Positions 35,831-44,400 are shown, counted from the first letter of the stretch. The stretch: DNA of 64,000 nt from Halomonas sp. QHL1 (GCF_001882345.1 NZ_MINL01000001.1:4039852-4103851), one strand, 5' to 3'. Made by a program: numbers and translations. The notes: generated from the sequence alone by a model not told the origin.

Positions 35831-36454
35831 ATGAGTAAATATAGCATTGATAAAAAAGCAGAAGAGTATTTGGGTATTTATGCCGAGTTTGAGCAAGAGC
35901 TGGCAATATTAAATAGCCTTTTTGATGACACAGTATTAACTAAAACTTTGGAAGAGATTGGTGATCTTGTAGAAGAAGCTTATGAGATAAATCAAGAGAT
36001 TGGTTTTCTTCCCGAGGATGGAAAAACCTTTAGTGATATTGAAAAATTTGCATTACAAGTACGCTTTGATCCAGAAGGTTTGCAGGTCAGAGGGCTTAAA
36101 GACGTTCCTAGTAGGCAAAAAAAAGAATTTGATATGCCTGAAGAGGAGTTTCAATGTTGGATGAAGGAGGAGCGTGAAGCGTTAGAAACCGCTTTTGTTG
36201 ATATGGAGGATTTAATCGATTCAATTGAGGATAGTTTCAGAGTTCCTGATGAATTAGAAGAGCTAGAGCATATTATTAATGAATCTTTAGATCCTCTGGA
36301 TCCTACTTACAAAGTCCTAGATCGGTTGTCAATGAACCTAACATCGAGATGGGAAGAGCTTATTAGCTCAGCAAAAACGTTGGTTTGCTTATCCTTAGAT
36401 GTTAATGAAGATGTTGATCGAGCTGCGTTACCAGCGATGTTGTATGATCCTTAA
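35831..36454 (+). CDS. unknown acidic helical protein
   Basis: A 207-residue protein rich in Glu, Asp and Leu with probable coiled-coil stretches (10-45 and 100-150). ATG 35831 has a gagggg site; GTG 35819 overlaps it. The gene is AT-richer than the type III genes and lies 12 bases after the preceding gene. No family is recognised. An acidic helical product next to a Mrr-like nuclease could be an inhibitor, but this is only conjecture. Confidence 0.6.
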   Translation: MSKYSIDKKAEEYLGIYAEFEQELAILNSLFDDTVLTKTLEEIGDLVEEAYEINQEIGFLPEDGKTFSDIEKFALQVRFDPEGLQVRGLKDVPSRQKKEFDMPEEEFQCWMKEEREALETAFVDMEDLIDSIEDSFRVPDELEELEHIINESLDPLDPTYKVLDRLSMNLTSRWEELISSAKTLVCLSLDVNEDVDRAALPAMLYDP

Positions 36455-36562
36455 AAAATAGCTTAGTGTAAGCGAAGTGTCTTTTTATATAAAATATATA
36501 TGAGAAAACTTGCGGAGCTCACTTTGCTCAAGCTCTGAGATAAACACATAAGGACTAAGGGA

Positions 36563-37252
36563 ATGAAACAGTGGATAACTGCAGGGGCATTAACAAGCTT
36601 GGCGATTATTACTTCGCCGATCGTAGGTGCTGATGAAAGTACGCAGCTATTTAAAGATTGGCATTACGGTCAGCACATTGATCAATTCCCACGCAGCCAG
36701 GGGTATTACGATTGCACTGCGGATCTTGGCGTATTAGCGTTGTGCAATGACAACGTGACGTTTCTGCAGCACTCGTTCCAGGGTCAGCTATCGTTCGCTG
36801 ACGATAACACGTTAGTAAGCACAAGTATTGTGACCGACTACAGCGATGATCTATACGCAACCATGATTGGCGCTTTGATTCGTGATTTCGGGATGATCTA
36901 TGCTGAGGGGCTGAATGACAACCTTGATTTGGTATATGAACTTCACCAAGGCACTTTTGCGGATGAAGCTAGCTTTGAGCTTGCACTGAATAGCTTTGAG
37001 GGTGAGCAGCTGCGTAATGGCCACTTAGTAATTACGTTAGTGGAGCAGGATGCTCTAGAAAAGCTATTTGCTAACTCTAGCAATGCTGATGACATGATAT
37101 TAAAGCTGCAGCCCGGCACACGAGCAATCGACATGTTTGTCTATGAAGATGACTACTGGGGAGCTACATTGGAAGCATCCTTCCATTTGCCCGGAAGAAT
37201 GCTGAGCCGATTACAAGAAAAAGTGCGGCAGGCACCGGTTGAAGACTTTTGA
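36563..37252 (+). CDS. secreted protein, unknown
   Basis: The 229-residue protein has a clear signal peptide (MKQWITAGALTSLAIITSPIVGA, residues 1-23, split here as hydrophobic core 7-19 and AxA-like end). The mature part contains YYDCTADLG and LALCNDN, whose two cysteines could form a disulfide. No domain is recognised. The start follows aaggac. It is followed closely by a lipoprotein gene, so the pair may build an envelope function. Confidence 0.65.
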   Translation: MKQWITAGALTSLAIITSPIVGADESTQLFKDWHYGQHIDQFPRSQGYYDCTADLGVLALCNDNVTFLQHSFQGQLSFADDNTLVSTSIVTDYSDDLYATMIGALIRDFGMIYAEGLNDNLDLVYELHQGTFADEASFELALNSFEGEQLRNGHLVITLVEQDALEKLFANSSNADDMILKLQPGTRAIDMFVYEDDYWGATLEASFHLPGRMLSRLQEKVRQAPVEDF

Positions 37253-37303
37253 AAGTACTATAAATAAATGCGGTTAGACAAAAAACTAAATGAGGGTGTT
37301 AAT

Positions 37304-37894
37304 ATGAAAAATTTAAGCTCAATTTTGTTTCTATTAGTATTAATCTTTGCTCTTTCTGGTTGTAATACAACACAGGGAATTGGGCATTTAAACCCAGAGT
37401 ATTCTGACTACAAAATAACGAATGTAGCGATTTATGTAGATAACACGGGTGATTCTGCAAGAATGATCGAACAAGGTGTGGTTGAGTCCCTGAATGGAAA
37501 AGGTATTCAAGCAGTTGGCGTGCGTAATTATGCCCAATTCTCAAAAAGCCACGAGGATTTTGTCGAAAAAGTCTGGGGCCTCGGGGTTGAGGAAGTGCTC
37601 GCAATGTCTCTGTCAGACTCTACTGGCAGTACAACTGTTGGCTACCAGTCATTTGGTAGTGTGAATGTTTATGGCAATCAAGCTAATATAACCAGTATGA
37701 CCACTCCAATGAATGCGCTTTCGAGAGCTATAAGGATTGATGCTAAGCTCTATAACGTTGAAGGTGATATTGTTTGGGCGGGTGAAGCAAAAAGGGAAGC
37801 ATCTGGCCTTGCTTTTGTAGGTGATGGCTCAATGGCTAACAATGCAGTATCAGCTGTGATGGAGGCGTTAGAATCAAGCCAAATTATTCAATAG
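37304..37894 (+). CDS. lipoprotein, unknown
   Basis: A 196-residue protein with a lipobox: the hydrophobic leader ends LSGC, and Cys21 would be lipidated. The mature domain alternates strands and helices. The IDAKLYNVEGDIVWAGEAK part (150-168) is like that of several uncharacterised outer-membrane lipoproteins that gauge or scaffold secretion. ATG 37304 follows gagggtg. It is an island gene 52 bases after the secreted protein gene. Confidence 0.7.
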   Translation: MKNLSSILFLLVLIFALSGCNTTQGIGHLNPEYSDYKITNVAIYVDNTGDSARMIEQGVVESLNGKGIQAVGVRNYAQFSKSHEDFVEKVWGLGVEEVLAMSLSDSTGSTTVGYQSFGSVNVYGNQANITSMTTPMNALSRAIRIDAKLYNVEGDIVWAGEAKREASGLAFVGDGSMANNAVSAVMEALESSQIIQ

Positions 37895-38233
37895 CTCTTA
37901 AATAGCAATTGAAGTAGCTCTGATAATGTTCGTAATGATATTGAACGCTTAGTTCCAATATTGTAGAGGTAGACACAGCGATTACACCAGGCAGGAAGAG
38001 TGACATGCATAATGGTATTGTAAACACAGTCTACTGCCTGGACATGTGGTATAGAATTTTTATTAAATTTGTTTTCCAGGTGGTTCCAGCGAAAATTCAC
38101 TGCAAATGCACCGGAGGTCATTAATAAATTGTAGAAAAAGTAAATACGCTGTGCGTTAGTTAATGTGTGTTTAGCCTTCTATTTATGTGCGTGTCTTAAA
38201 CGGTTTCATTGTAAAATAAAATTTACAGCTTGC
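37895..38233. other. intergenic, no gene seen
   Basis: Convergent space between the lipoprotein gene and the minus-strand gene that follows. AT-rich, with no clear terminator and no convincing ORF. Confidence 0.4.
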
Positions 38234-39268
38234 TTATTTACCTTTTATAATACTGTAAATCGCTTGTCGTAAATCACCTGGTTCAACCCCAGCTTTAATT
38301 AACTCATCATGAAATTTATCTGAACCTAGATAGTCCTGTATCTTTTTATTACGTCTTTCTGCGGCAACGTCGATTAGTATTAATATGTCTGGGGCGCCGG
38401 CTTGGTTTCGCTTGATATCCTCACCAGTAACGCCTAACGTATTAAGGTTTATTTTCACATTTTCATTTCCGACTATTTTATGAGCCTGGTCTAGACTCGC
38501 TTTGGTTACCCCTTTTCGTCCTGCCCAGCGCTCTCCAAACCATGCTGTGATAATTTTTTTCTTATCGCTGTTAGTGGTTTTTGAGCTTATTATTTCTTTT
38601 ATACTATCTTTTTGGAGATGATGATAAATAGCATTAATGTCAATAATTAAGCTGTTTGACCATTCATTTATCTGATAATCGCTAATGTCTTCGAAGTTGG
38701 GTTCAAGAGATGCATAAATATGGCTTTTAATTTTTTGAATTTCTGACTCAATAAAGAAACAGTTATTAAGAGTGATTTTAGTATTTTTTAATGCACCTTT
38801 TTTAAAATAAAATTCCTGGTTTTTATATGAACGTATTAAATCTAATAAGGAGCTATCTCCGTGCTGAATTTTTTTTTGATGAAATTTTTCTTCGTGTGCC
38901 ATGGAGTAAGGAGTGCTAATTATTGCGCTATTGCTTTTTGGGTCAGTTCGTACGGCTTTTATAGGCTTAGAGGTGCTCCAGTTAAGTGAATGAAGTGTTT
39001 TCTCAATATCTTCTGGTGATGTAATAAAGCCATTGATCTTTTCAAGGTTAAGGGAAAGTGAATCCTTTTTTTGGCGGTCAAATATGCCACGCTGATAATC
39101 TTTAGGATATCGAATGGCTAAAAATATTTTATTCGGAGGTATGACTATCAAAGAGGAGTAGGTCTCGCTTGCAGCACTCGCTAATACATCAAGCTTAAAG
39201 CCGAGGTGTTTTATTGCCTCTTTGACGGAGATAATTTTTTCTCCGTGCTGTGTAAAATTTAAGTCCAT
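38234..39268 (-). CDS. unknown AT-rich island protein
   Basis: A 344-residue protein, lysine- and isoleucine-rich, with no family I recognise. The C-terminal third contains AWFGERWAGRKGVT and NQAGAPDILILID, the latter reminiscent of a nuclease strand, but the usual ExK is not seen. ATG 39268 is chosen for ggag seven bases upstream. Its base composition differs clearly from the GC-rich genes on either side, pointing to separate acquisition. Position beside the integrase end is typical of accessory defence cargo. Confidence 0.6.
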   Translation of the reverse strand: MDLNFTQHGEKIISVKEAIKHLGFKLDVLASAASETYSSLIVIPPNKIFLAIRYPKDYQRGIFDRQKKDSLSLNLEKINGFITSPEDIEKTLHSLNWSTSKPIKAVRTDPKSNSAIISTPYSMAHEEKFHQKKIQHGDSSLLDLIRSYKNQEFYFKKGALKNTKITLNNCFFIESEIQKIKSHIYASLEPNFEDISDYQINEWSNSLIIDINAIYHHLQKDSIKEIISSKTTNSDKKKIITAWFGERWAGRKGVTKASLDQAHKIVGNENVKINLNTLGVTGEDIKRNQAGAPDILILIDVAAERRNKKIQDYLGSDKFHDELIKAGVEPGDLRQAIYSIIKGK

Positions 39269-39387
39269 AGGCATCTCCGTAATGACTAATGATTACTTAA
39301 TGTATTGATTGGTTTTTCATCAATTTGATCTAATATACCTTAGCTATAAAAAAATAATTTTTCTTACCTTTGGTCAGTACATATCAA

Positions 39388-39600
39388 CTCCATCCCTGCA
39401 TCATCATTCCCCTTTTATTGAGTAAGTCTCCGCGCCGGTAGGCCGCTTCCACCTTGTCCTCGATGGTGTGGGCTAAAGCCATTTCTGCCACATCACGGGG
39501 TTAGCTGGTAACTTCACCTGCCCAGTCACGGAAGCTAGAGCGGAATCCGTGGGGAACATATTGCCTTTTTACCCCTTGGGGTATCGAGCGAGCTTGCCTT
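39388..39600 (-). pseudogene. integrase C-terminal relic
   Basis: About 165 bases closely match the 3' part of the intact integrase gene at 42386-42552, in the same orientation. An in-frame TAA replaces the tyrosine codon in the SYPRD stretch, and the frame decays beyond 39555. It marks an older related element whose integrase was destroyed. Confidence 0.85.
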
Positions 39601-39652
39601 TGAATTGTTCCGCACAATAGTAGCCGATTTATCTGTCTCTAACTGGCTAGGC

Positions 39653-40663
39653 CTATTCACGGTAATGTGCCAGCACCTGCTCGGCATTGTTCTTGAGCGC
39701 TTCTCGCCAAGAGATTGGCGCAATCACCTTCACATTGGCACCCATGCCCATCAACCACCAAAGTGTTTGCTGGTCATTGGGTACTATCGCCGTGAGGTAA
39801 TAAGCCTCGCTTTCTGCAAGTGGCACAATTTTCTGGGTTTTGGCTAGTGGAGTCTCTTGCAGCAGCCATGCGACCGGGTGAGCAATTTCCGCTTCCAACG
39901 TTACGTCGTCTGGTCCTTGCAAATATCCAAATGCGCCGCTTTTGATATACGTGTCAATATCAAAACCATCTTTCACTTGCCAGCTAACATCACTTACTGC
40001 CACCTGCTTAACGCGGTGCAGTGCAAACTGGCGTAGGTCGTCGAAGCCTTCCACTAGCGCGAGCAGGTAGGTCACACTGTGGCGGCTAACAATTCCTTGC
40101 GGGTGTAGCGTCAGATTCTTTTCGGTTTCTGCGGTGCGCGACAAATACGTGACATCAATACTCTTCTGCTCCAACAGTGCCTGTGCGACCGTCTGCCAGG
40201 TGGTTTCTGCCAGCACTGCCGGAATCAGCGCCTTACCGTTGGGAATCGCGCGCACTTTACGTGCCCATTGGCTCAGGCCGTTATTGCTCAAGTCATCCAG
40301 CAAGCGTCGAGCATCTGAAAAATGGGGTGACAGTTGGCCGACCACCACCGGTGGCAGTAGCCCAGACAAATACTCTTCCGCCAGTACCAAGGTCAAGGCG
40401 CTGGGCACGTCCAGCGCGGGCAGATGGCATTGAAAGTCACGGTCGAAGAACCAGCGATAGGGTTTTTGGCTATCATCGCAAATAAGCGGAAAGTGCAGTG
40501 ATAGACGGTCACGCAGATCGCGCTGCAGCGACCGGGTATCAATATGAAAGCCCCGATCTTCGAGCTTTTCCTTCAGCGCTGTGGTGGAGATTCGCCCTGG
40601 TGAACGCGGAATCAGCTGGAGCATGGTGAGGTAACGGAATAACGTGTCTCGAAAATCCGACAT
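39653..40663 (-). CDS. WYL-domain transcriptional regulator
   Basis: A 336-residue protein. The N-terminal winged helix (1-70, with STTALKEKLEDRGF and TRSLQRDLRDRL) is followed by a middle region and a WYL domain (about 170-250, with IDVTYLSR, NLTLHPQGIV, TYLLALVEG and FALHRV). WYL regulators commonly control defence and stress genes and bind nucleic acid ligands. It is the last gene of a minus-strand group with DUF2201, whose upstream part is cut off, so its original targets may be gone. Confidence 0.88.
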   Translation of the reverse strand: MSDFRDTLFRYLTMLQLIPRSPGRISTTALKEKLEDRGFHIDTRSLQRDLRDRLSLHFPLICDDSQKPYRWFFDRDFQCHLPALDVPSALTLVLAEEYLSGLLPPVVVGQLSPHFSDARRLLDDLSNNGLSQWARKVRAIPNGKALIPAVLAETTWQTVAQALLEQKSIDVTYLSRTAETEKNLTLHPQGIVSRHSVTYLLALVEGFDDLRQFALHRVKQVAVSDVSWQVKDGFDIDTYIKSGAFGYLQGPDDVTLEAEIAHPVAWLLQETPLAKTQKIVPLAESEAYYLTAIVPNDQQTLWWLMGMGANVKVIAPISWREALKNNAEQVLAHYRE

Positions 40664-40703
40664 GGGGCGTCATGTCCTGAATTAGAGGAAAGGAATGTTC
40701 AGT

Positions 40704-41339
40704 TTAACGAGCTAAGCAAAATTCAGCCACCATTGAGGGTATGGCGGGTGCTTCCTGGGCGGCTAAATGCGCCCGGCGCCGCCATAACCCGATCAACCCT
40801 AAATCTGGCATGTGCGATGAGTTGTGTGCCCAAAGGGCGGCAGGATGCACATCGAGTGATGTCTCATCTTGGGGGCGCGGATGGCCTGATAGCCACTGAT
40901 AAACCTCTATCGCACTTCGGCCAAAATACGTTGGAAATAACAGGGCGCGACTGGGCAGCGAGATACCCAGCTTTAGCAGCATGCTGTTCACTTCATGATC
41001 ACATGCTAGATGCCAGCGGTGAGGAGATGCCACCAATGGGGCAGTAAGATGTCCTGCGACACAGTGCCAAATCAAATGTGCCTGCAAAAATATCCGTTCT
41101 TTATCGTCGAGCGTGGCACTGAATGCAGGGCAAAAATATAGATTACGGCCGTCAGTACTTGCGGAGACTGCATTTTCTGTAAGGAATGGTGTCAGATCCA
41201 AAAACTGACTCAACAATCCCATCACCGGCAGCGTTTCCTCCCAACGTTTACGGTCCTCCTGCCACTTGGCAAGCTCTTGCTGTGCCTGTGAGGTTAGGGT
41301 GGTTAAAGGTTGAAGTTCGTAAGACGTTGTTGTGGTCAT
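40704..41339 (-). CDS. DUF2201-like putative metallopeptidase domain, degenerate
   Basis: The 211-residue protein resembles the N-terminal half of DUF2201 metallopeptidase-like proteins. The zinc motif position reads QAHLIWHCVAGHL, so the glutamate of HExxH is a leucine. WHLACDHEVNSMLLKLG follows as the third-ligand block. Family members are usually about twice as long and carry a C-terminal VWA-like part, which is missing here. The start has a gggagg site. It is adjacent to WYL and to a truncated gene upstream. It is probably a non-catalytic or decaying protein. Confidence 0.65.
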   Translation of the reverse strand: MTTTTSYELQPLTTLTSQAQQELAKWQEDRKRWEETLPVMGLLSQFLDLTPFLTENAVSASTDGRNLYFCPAFSATLDDKERIFLQAHLIWHCVAGHLTAPLVASPHRWHLACDHEVNSMLLKLGISLPSRALLFPTYFGRSAIEVYQWLSGHPRPQDETSLDVHPAALWAHNSSHMPDLGLIGLWRRRAHLAAQEAPAIPSMVAEFCLAR

Positions 41340-41413
41340 CGAGCTGCCTCCCTGAGTATTGATAGAAGCAGGTTAAAGTTAAGTTGCGACAAGGCATGTC
41401 GCTAAAGTTTCTG

Positions 41414-41718
41414 TCAGCTCGACAACGATGAAGGTGCTGTTTCCAACCACGCCTGAATGGCTCCCAGCGAGGTAATCAGAGGTATGGTATTGCTAACCCC
41501 TCTGGCTTCGCTGAGGGCCCAACGGTTGCCTTGCGGGGCAATGGCAATAGGAATGGTCACTGTTTGCGGCTGATGAAGGTGGTAAATGGCTAGGCGCCCC
41601 AACGCAATGGCGTGACCATAGCTGCCTACACAGTAAATCATGCGCTTACCTTCACCAAGCAGCGCTTGCCAGTGCTTGAGGTCGCCATGCGTCGTTAAAA
41701 TAGTAGAGGGGAATAGTG
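41414..41718 (-). pseudogene. 3' fragment of a gene of the WYL/DUF2201 group
   Basis: An open frame of about 100 codons with no start and no ribosome-binding site. Coding-like sequence (LTTHGDLKHWQALLGEGKR, then YCVGSYGHAIALGRL) runs back to about 41718, where the next gene on the other strand begins. It is best read as a remnant cut at that junction. The parent family is not recognised. Confidence 0.55.
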
Positions 41719-41720
41719 CT

Positions 41721-42271
41721 ATGGCAAAAAAAACACGGCGTCAGGTGCAAGATACTTTCGATTTTTGTATCTATGGCTGACGGGGTACGACATTCAGGTA
41801 GGGCTAGGGGTGAATCATCGGCTAAGGATGAACCCTCTATGGAGCGATCTCGAAACCCATGTCTTAGAAGCCAGCAGCGATTTGGAAGTGAGAGGAAAGT
41901 GCTTTTATCCGGAAGAGCGTAAAGGCGAAAAATTCGTTATCACACTGAGGGGGTCCCCATCCCCGGTTGAGTTTGCCCGTACTGTGGCCGACATTCAGCA
42001 ACGTGACGCAGATGGAATGCCACGATACCGGATGTACCGTGGCTATCAGGTACCGATCTTCGAGTGCCCGAAAGGGGTGGCGAGATTACGCCGTGAGCGT
42101 CGTGCCGATGCATGGAAAGCTTGGATGTACGTTCCCGAAAGTTATATCGATAATTGCTTAGCAATTCTGCGCACCAATGCGGCACAGTACATCTACATCC
42201 ACGAGCACATTATTGAGAAGGAGCGTTGGATCAACAGCTTCTCGGTTCAGTCGAACGATCCCACGGAATAA
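41721..42271 (+). pseudogene. unknown island gene with probable frameshift
   Basis: ATG 41721 opens MAKKTRRQVQDTFDF and then reaches a TGA. The frame that continues coding (YLWLTGYDIQVGLG onward, to 42271) is shifted by one base within the ttttt run at 41760-41764. Joined, the two parts give a plausible 183-residue protein with no named domain. It lies just before the integrase on the opposite strand. A sequencing error would explain it equally well. Confidence 0.6.
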
Positions 42272-42361
42272 GCCTATACGAGCTAATATGCCGAGAAGGA
42301 TATTTCGGTTGCTTGCTGATGTGTGCCTTAGGAGTAGGGTAGTGATGCCGGACTTGGTAGT

Positions 42362-43555
42362 TTACGAAATGTAATCCGCCCATTCCTGCATCATCGCTCG
42401 CCGTTTCTCGAATAGATCCCCGCGTCGGTAAGCCGCTTCCACTTTATTCTCGATGGTGTGGGCCAAGGCCATTTCTGCCACATCGCGGGGGTAGCTGGTA
42501 ACTTCTCCTGTCCAGTCACGGAAGCTAGAGCGGAATCCGTGGGGAACATAGTTACCTTGTTCACCACTCGGGCCGTAGCCTAGTCCACGCATAAACTGCA
42601 GAAGCGACATATTCGAAAGAGGGCGCCCCTGCTTCATGCCTGCGAAAATGTAGGTGTTGGCTTTCACGCGAGGCAGGTTGGAGAGCAGTTCTACAGCTTG
42701 GCGAGAGAGGGGGACGCGGTGCTCGCGATTCGCCTTCATTCTGTCAGCTGGGATCGTCCAAGTAGCATTGTTCAGATCAAGCTCATTCCATTCGGAATTC
42801 AGCACTTCCGAAGTGCGTGTGGCGGTTAAGATCAAGAACTGGAGTGCTTTCGATGACAGGCTGTTATAGCCGTTCACGGTAGCCATGAAGTCAGCAACTT
42901 CATCATAAGGCATGGCAGGATGATGATTGACCTTTTGAATTCGCGATGGCTTTGCCAATAGTTTATCAAGATGCCCACGCCAGCGGGCGGGGTTAACCGG
43001 ATCACGATAGCCGTGAGCTGCTGCATAATCCAAGATGTTCTCTACGCGGCCTTGTACACGTTTGGCCGTTTCGTTTTTATTTGTCCAGATAGGCTTTAGG
43101 ACTTCAAGCACGTCCTGTGTTGATATTTCATCGATGGATTTTTTGCCTATTTTGGGTCTTGCATAGGTTTTGAGCGTGCTAACCCACTGGCGGGCATGCT
43201 TGATATTACGCCAGCTGCGGCGGTGCGCCTTGATATAGCGGGCGGCACAGCTTGTAAATGTGATGGCTAATTTCTGTATTTCTTTTTCTTCTTTCAGGCG
43301 AGCATCCAGCGGATTAATCCCTTGCTTGACCAGCTTTCGGTTACCTGTAGCCTGCTCGCGGGCTGCAGCTAGGTTGATTTCTGAACAGCTCCCTAACCCC
43401 ATGTCGCGAAGTTTGCCATCCCAACGGAAACGGTAAATCCAGCTAGCCCCACCACTTTTACCGATCTTCAGATACAGACCATCACCATCGTTGGTTAGCG
43501 CCGGTTTGGATTCCCGAATTAGTTTCTGAACCCCCTTGGTGGTTAGCTTACCCAT
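42362..43555 (-). CDS. P4-like tyrosine integrase
   Basis: A 397-residue site-specific recombinase. The N-terminal arm-binding DUF4102 domain (1-85) includes GDGLYLKIGKSGG. The catalytic domain has Arg in LTATRTSEVL, HRVPL, HGFRSSFRDW (H-x-x-R), and the final His in LAHTIENKVEAAYRRGD, with the nucleophile Tyr in the same block. It is the only intact recombinase in the window and sits 185 bases from attR, reading away from it. Together with the tRNA-Ser duplication this identifies it as the enzyme that inserted the island. Confidence 0.95.
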   Translation of the reverse strand: MGKLTTKGVQKLIRESKPALTNDGDGLYLKIGKSGGASWIYRFRWDGKLRDMGLGSCSEINLAAAREQATGNRKLVKQGINPLDARLKEEKEIQKLAITFTSCAARYIKAHRRSWRNIKHARQWVSTLKTYARPKIGKKSIDEISTQDVLEVLKPIWTNKNETAKRVQGRVENILDYAAAHGYRDPVNPARWRGHLDKLLAKPSRIQKVNHHPAMPYDEVADFMATVNGYNSLSSKALQFLILTATRTSEVLNSEWNELDLNNATWTIPADRMKANREHRVPLSRQAVELLSNLPRVKANTYIFAGMKQGRPLSNMSLLQFMRGLGYGPSGEQGNYVPHGFRSSFRDWTGEVTSYPRDVAEMALAHTIENKVEAAYRRGDLFEKRRAMMQEWADYIS

Positions 43556-43598
43556 TACTATGTCCTCTGGTGATGAGGAATAGAAAGTATCATACCCA

Positions 43599-43624
43599 AG
43601 CCCATACTTCAGCCCATACTTTGG
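43599..43624 (+). repeat. arm-type repeat, right copy
   Basis: Identical to 5159-5184 and in the same direction. In the circular form, the two copies would flank the crossover core on both sides, as expected for P and P' arms of attP. Confidence 0.75.
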
Positions 43625-43740
43625 CTCTCTATTTGATCGTATTAATATGGACGAGATAGGAAGGTTTATTAATTAAATGTCTTAAAAATCAGTGATTAAT
43701 AGTATTTATTTGGAAGGGCTTGGATAGAAAGTATGCGGAC

Positions 43741-43760
43741 TCCCCCTCCGCCACAGAATT
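43741..43760 (+). other. attR: duplicate of tRNA-Ser 3' end
   Basis: tccccctccgcca identical to 5091-5103, without the rest of the tRNA. The similarity continues as (c)agaattt and into the terminator that follows. Confidence 0.85.
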
Positions 43761-43761
43761 T

Positions 43762-43796
43762 AAAAAAGCCCGCTGATTAATCAGCGGGCTTTTTTG
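43762..43796 (+). terminator. original tRNA-Ser terminator, now beyond attR
   Basis: A perfect palindrome with stem gcccgctga/tcagcgggc flanked by A and T runs. It is a close relative of the hairpin at 5116-5137 that now ends tRNA-Ser. Confidence 0.8.
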
Positions 43797-43885
43797 TGCC
43801 TAAAAAATGGGCTACGGCCCAGGTGTCTACGATTATAGGCTCTATTTTCAGAGCTTTAAAAGTGAACCTAGCTTGCAAGCGTTTC

Positions 43886-43969
43886 CTAAAAAGGCAGCAC
43901 GCCGCTGAAACCAATACCAAGTACGGCAACGATAACAACAACGATAACGACGATGGTAGTAGTAGACAT
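43886..43969 (-). CDS. 27-residue hydrophobic membrane peptide
   Basis: A very short gene with ATG 43969 and a clear aaggaag site. It encodes MSTTT, then a run of Ile/Val/Leu (6-19) and a short tail GFSGVLPF, one transmembrane helix in all. The codons are clean and there is no overlapping gene. Small hydrophobic peptides of this size occur as membrane stress factors or enzyme regulators; no function can be assigned. It is in the core just outside the island. Confidence 0.6.
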   Translation of the reverse strand: MSTTTIVVIVVVIVAVLGIGFSGVLPF

Positions 43970-44157
43970 TTTCTCTTCCTTTGAGTAGTGAGCGTTGCTA
44001 CAGCTTAGTCGCGATTACGTCATTTCACACGTAAGCAAAAAACTGAGCTTCCTTTCCATGATGACAAGAAAATACCTGCCGGAACGCCCGCCAGTGAGGT
44101 TTGAAATAACCAGCTAGCGGGCGTTGATAAAATAGCAGAAAACGTTCAGTAGTGGGC

Positions 44158-44313
44158 TTATTTCCCACACTGACAGTCGTGGCCGCAGTCGCTGGAACCA
44201 TCGGCATGGCCGTTGGCGCAAGACTCGCAGCAATAGAGTTTGCCATCTTTCTCTACGGCTTTGCTGTCGACCGCGCATTTACACTTGGGGCACGCACACT
44301 CTTGCTGAGCCAT
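44158..44313 (-). CDS. bacterial metallothionein, SmtA/BmtA-like
   Basis: The 51-residue protein has ten cysteines (6, 8, 11, 13, 28, 29, 32, 43, 47, 49) and histidines at 36 and 45. The N-terminal CACPKCKC and LYCCESCANGH are signature blocks of bacterial metallothioneins. It should bind zinc or cadmium in the cytoplasm. ATG 44313 follows caggaga; upstream in-frame codons are not needed. No SmtB-like repressor gene is nearby. Confidence 0.9.
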   Translation of the reverse strand: MAQQECACPKCKCAVDSKAVEKDGKLYCCESCANGHADGSSDCGHDCQCGK

Positions 44314-44400
44314 GTTGAATCTCCTGTGTTGGAGTTGAAAGTGTAGTCCCGCTCCCAAGTGTTATGTCATTGCATTTTTAACGATTCCAAGCTGCTAATT

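Larger units (their letters stand above)
5091..43753. mobile_element. tRNA-Ser genomic island (about 38.7 kb)
   Basis: Bounded by a 13-bp direct repeat of the tRNA-Ser 3' end, with imperfect homology that continues through the following terminator. It carries a P4-like tyrosine integrase beside the right end, 26-bp arm-type repeats just inside both ends, AlpA, a DUF3987 protein and a Gp2/DUF3296 replication-type gene, plus a ssDNA-annealing module and several defence genes. No conjugation or phage structural genes are visible, so it is an integrative island, perhaps mobilised or satellite-like. Internal relics show that it was assembled in steps. Confidence 0.9.

Noticed and set aside
23283..36454. 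The defence cluster as BREX or DISARM
   Set aside because: No PglZ, BrxL, BrxC or DrmA/DrmB-like protein is seen. The methyltransferase and nuclease are type III Mod and Res.
5159..43624. The 26-bp repeat as the crossover site of the island
   Set aside because: It lies inside the tRNA 3'-end duplication on both sides, so it fits integrase arm sites. The tRNA core at 5091 and 43741 is the better crossover site.
43796..43984. A 62-codon plus-strand frame after attR
   Set aside because: It is the complement of the small membrane peptide gene; the minus strand has the ribosome-binding site and a hydrophobic product.
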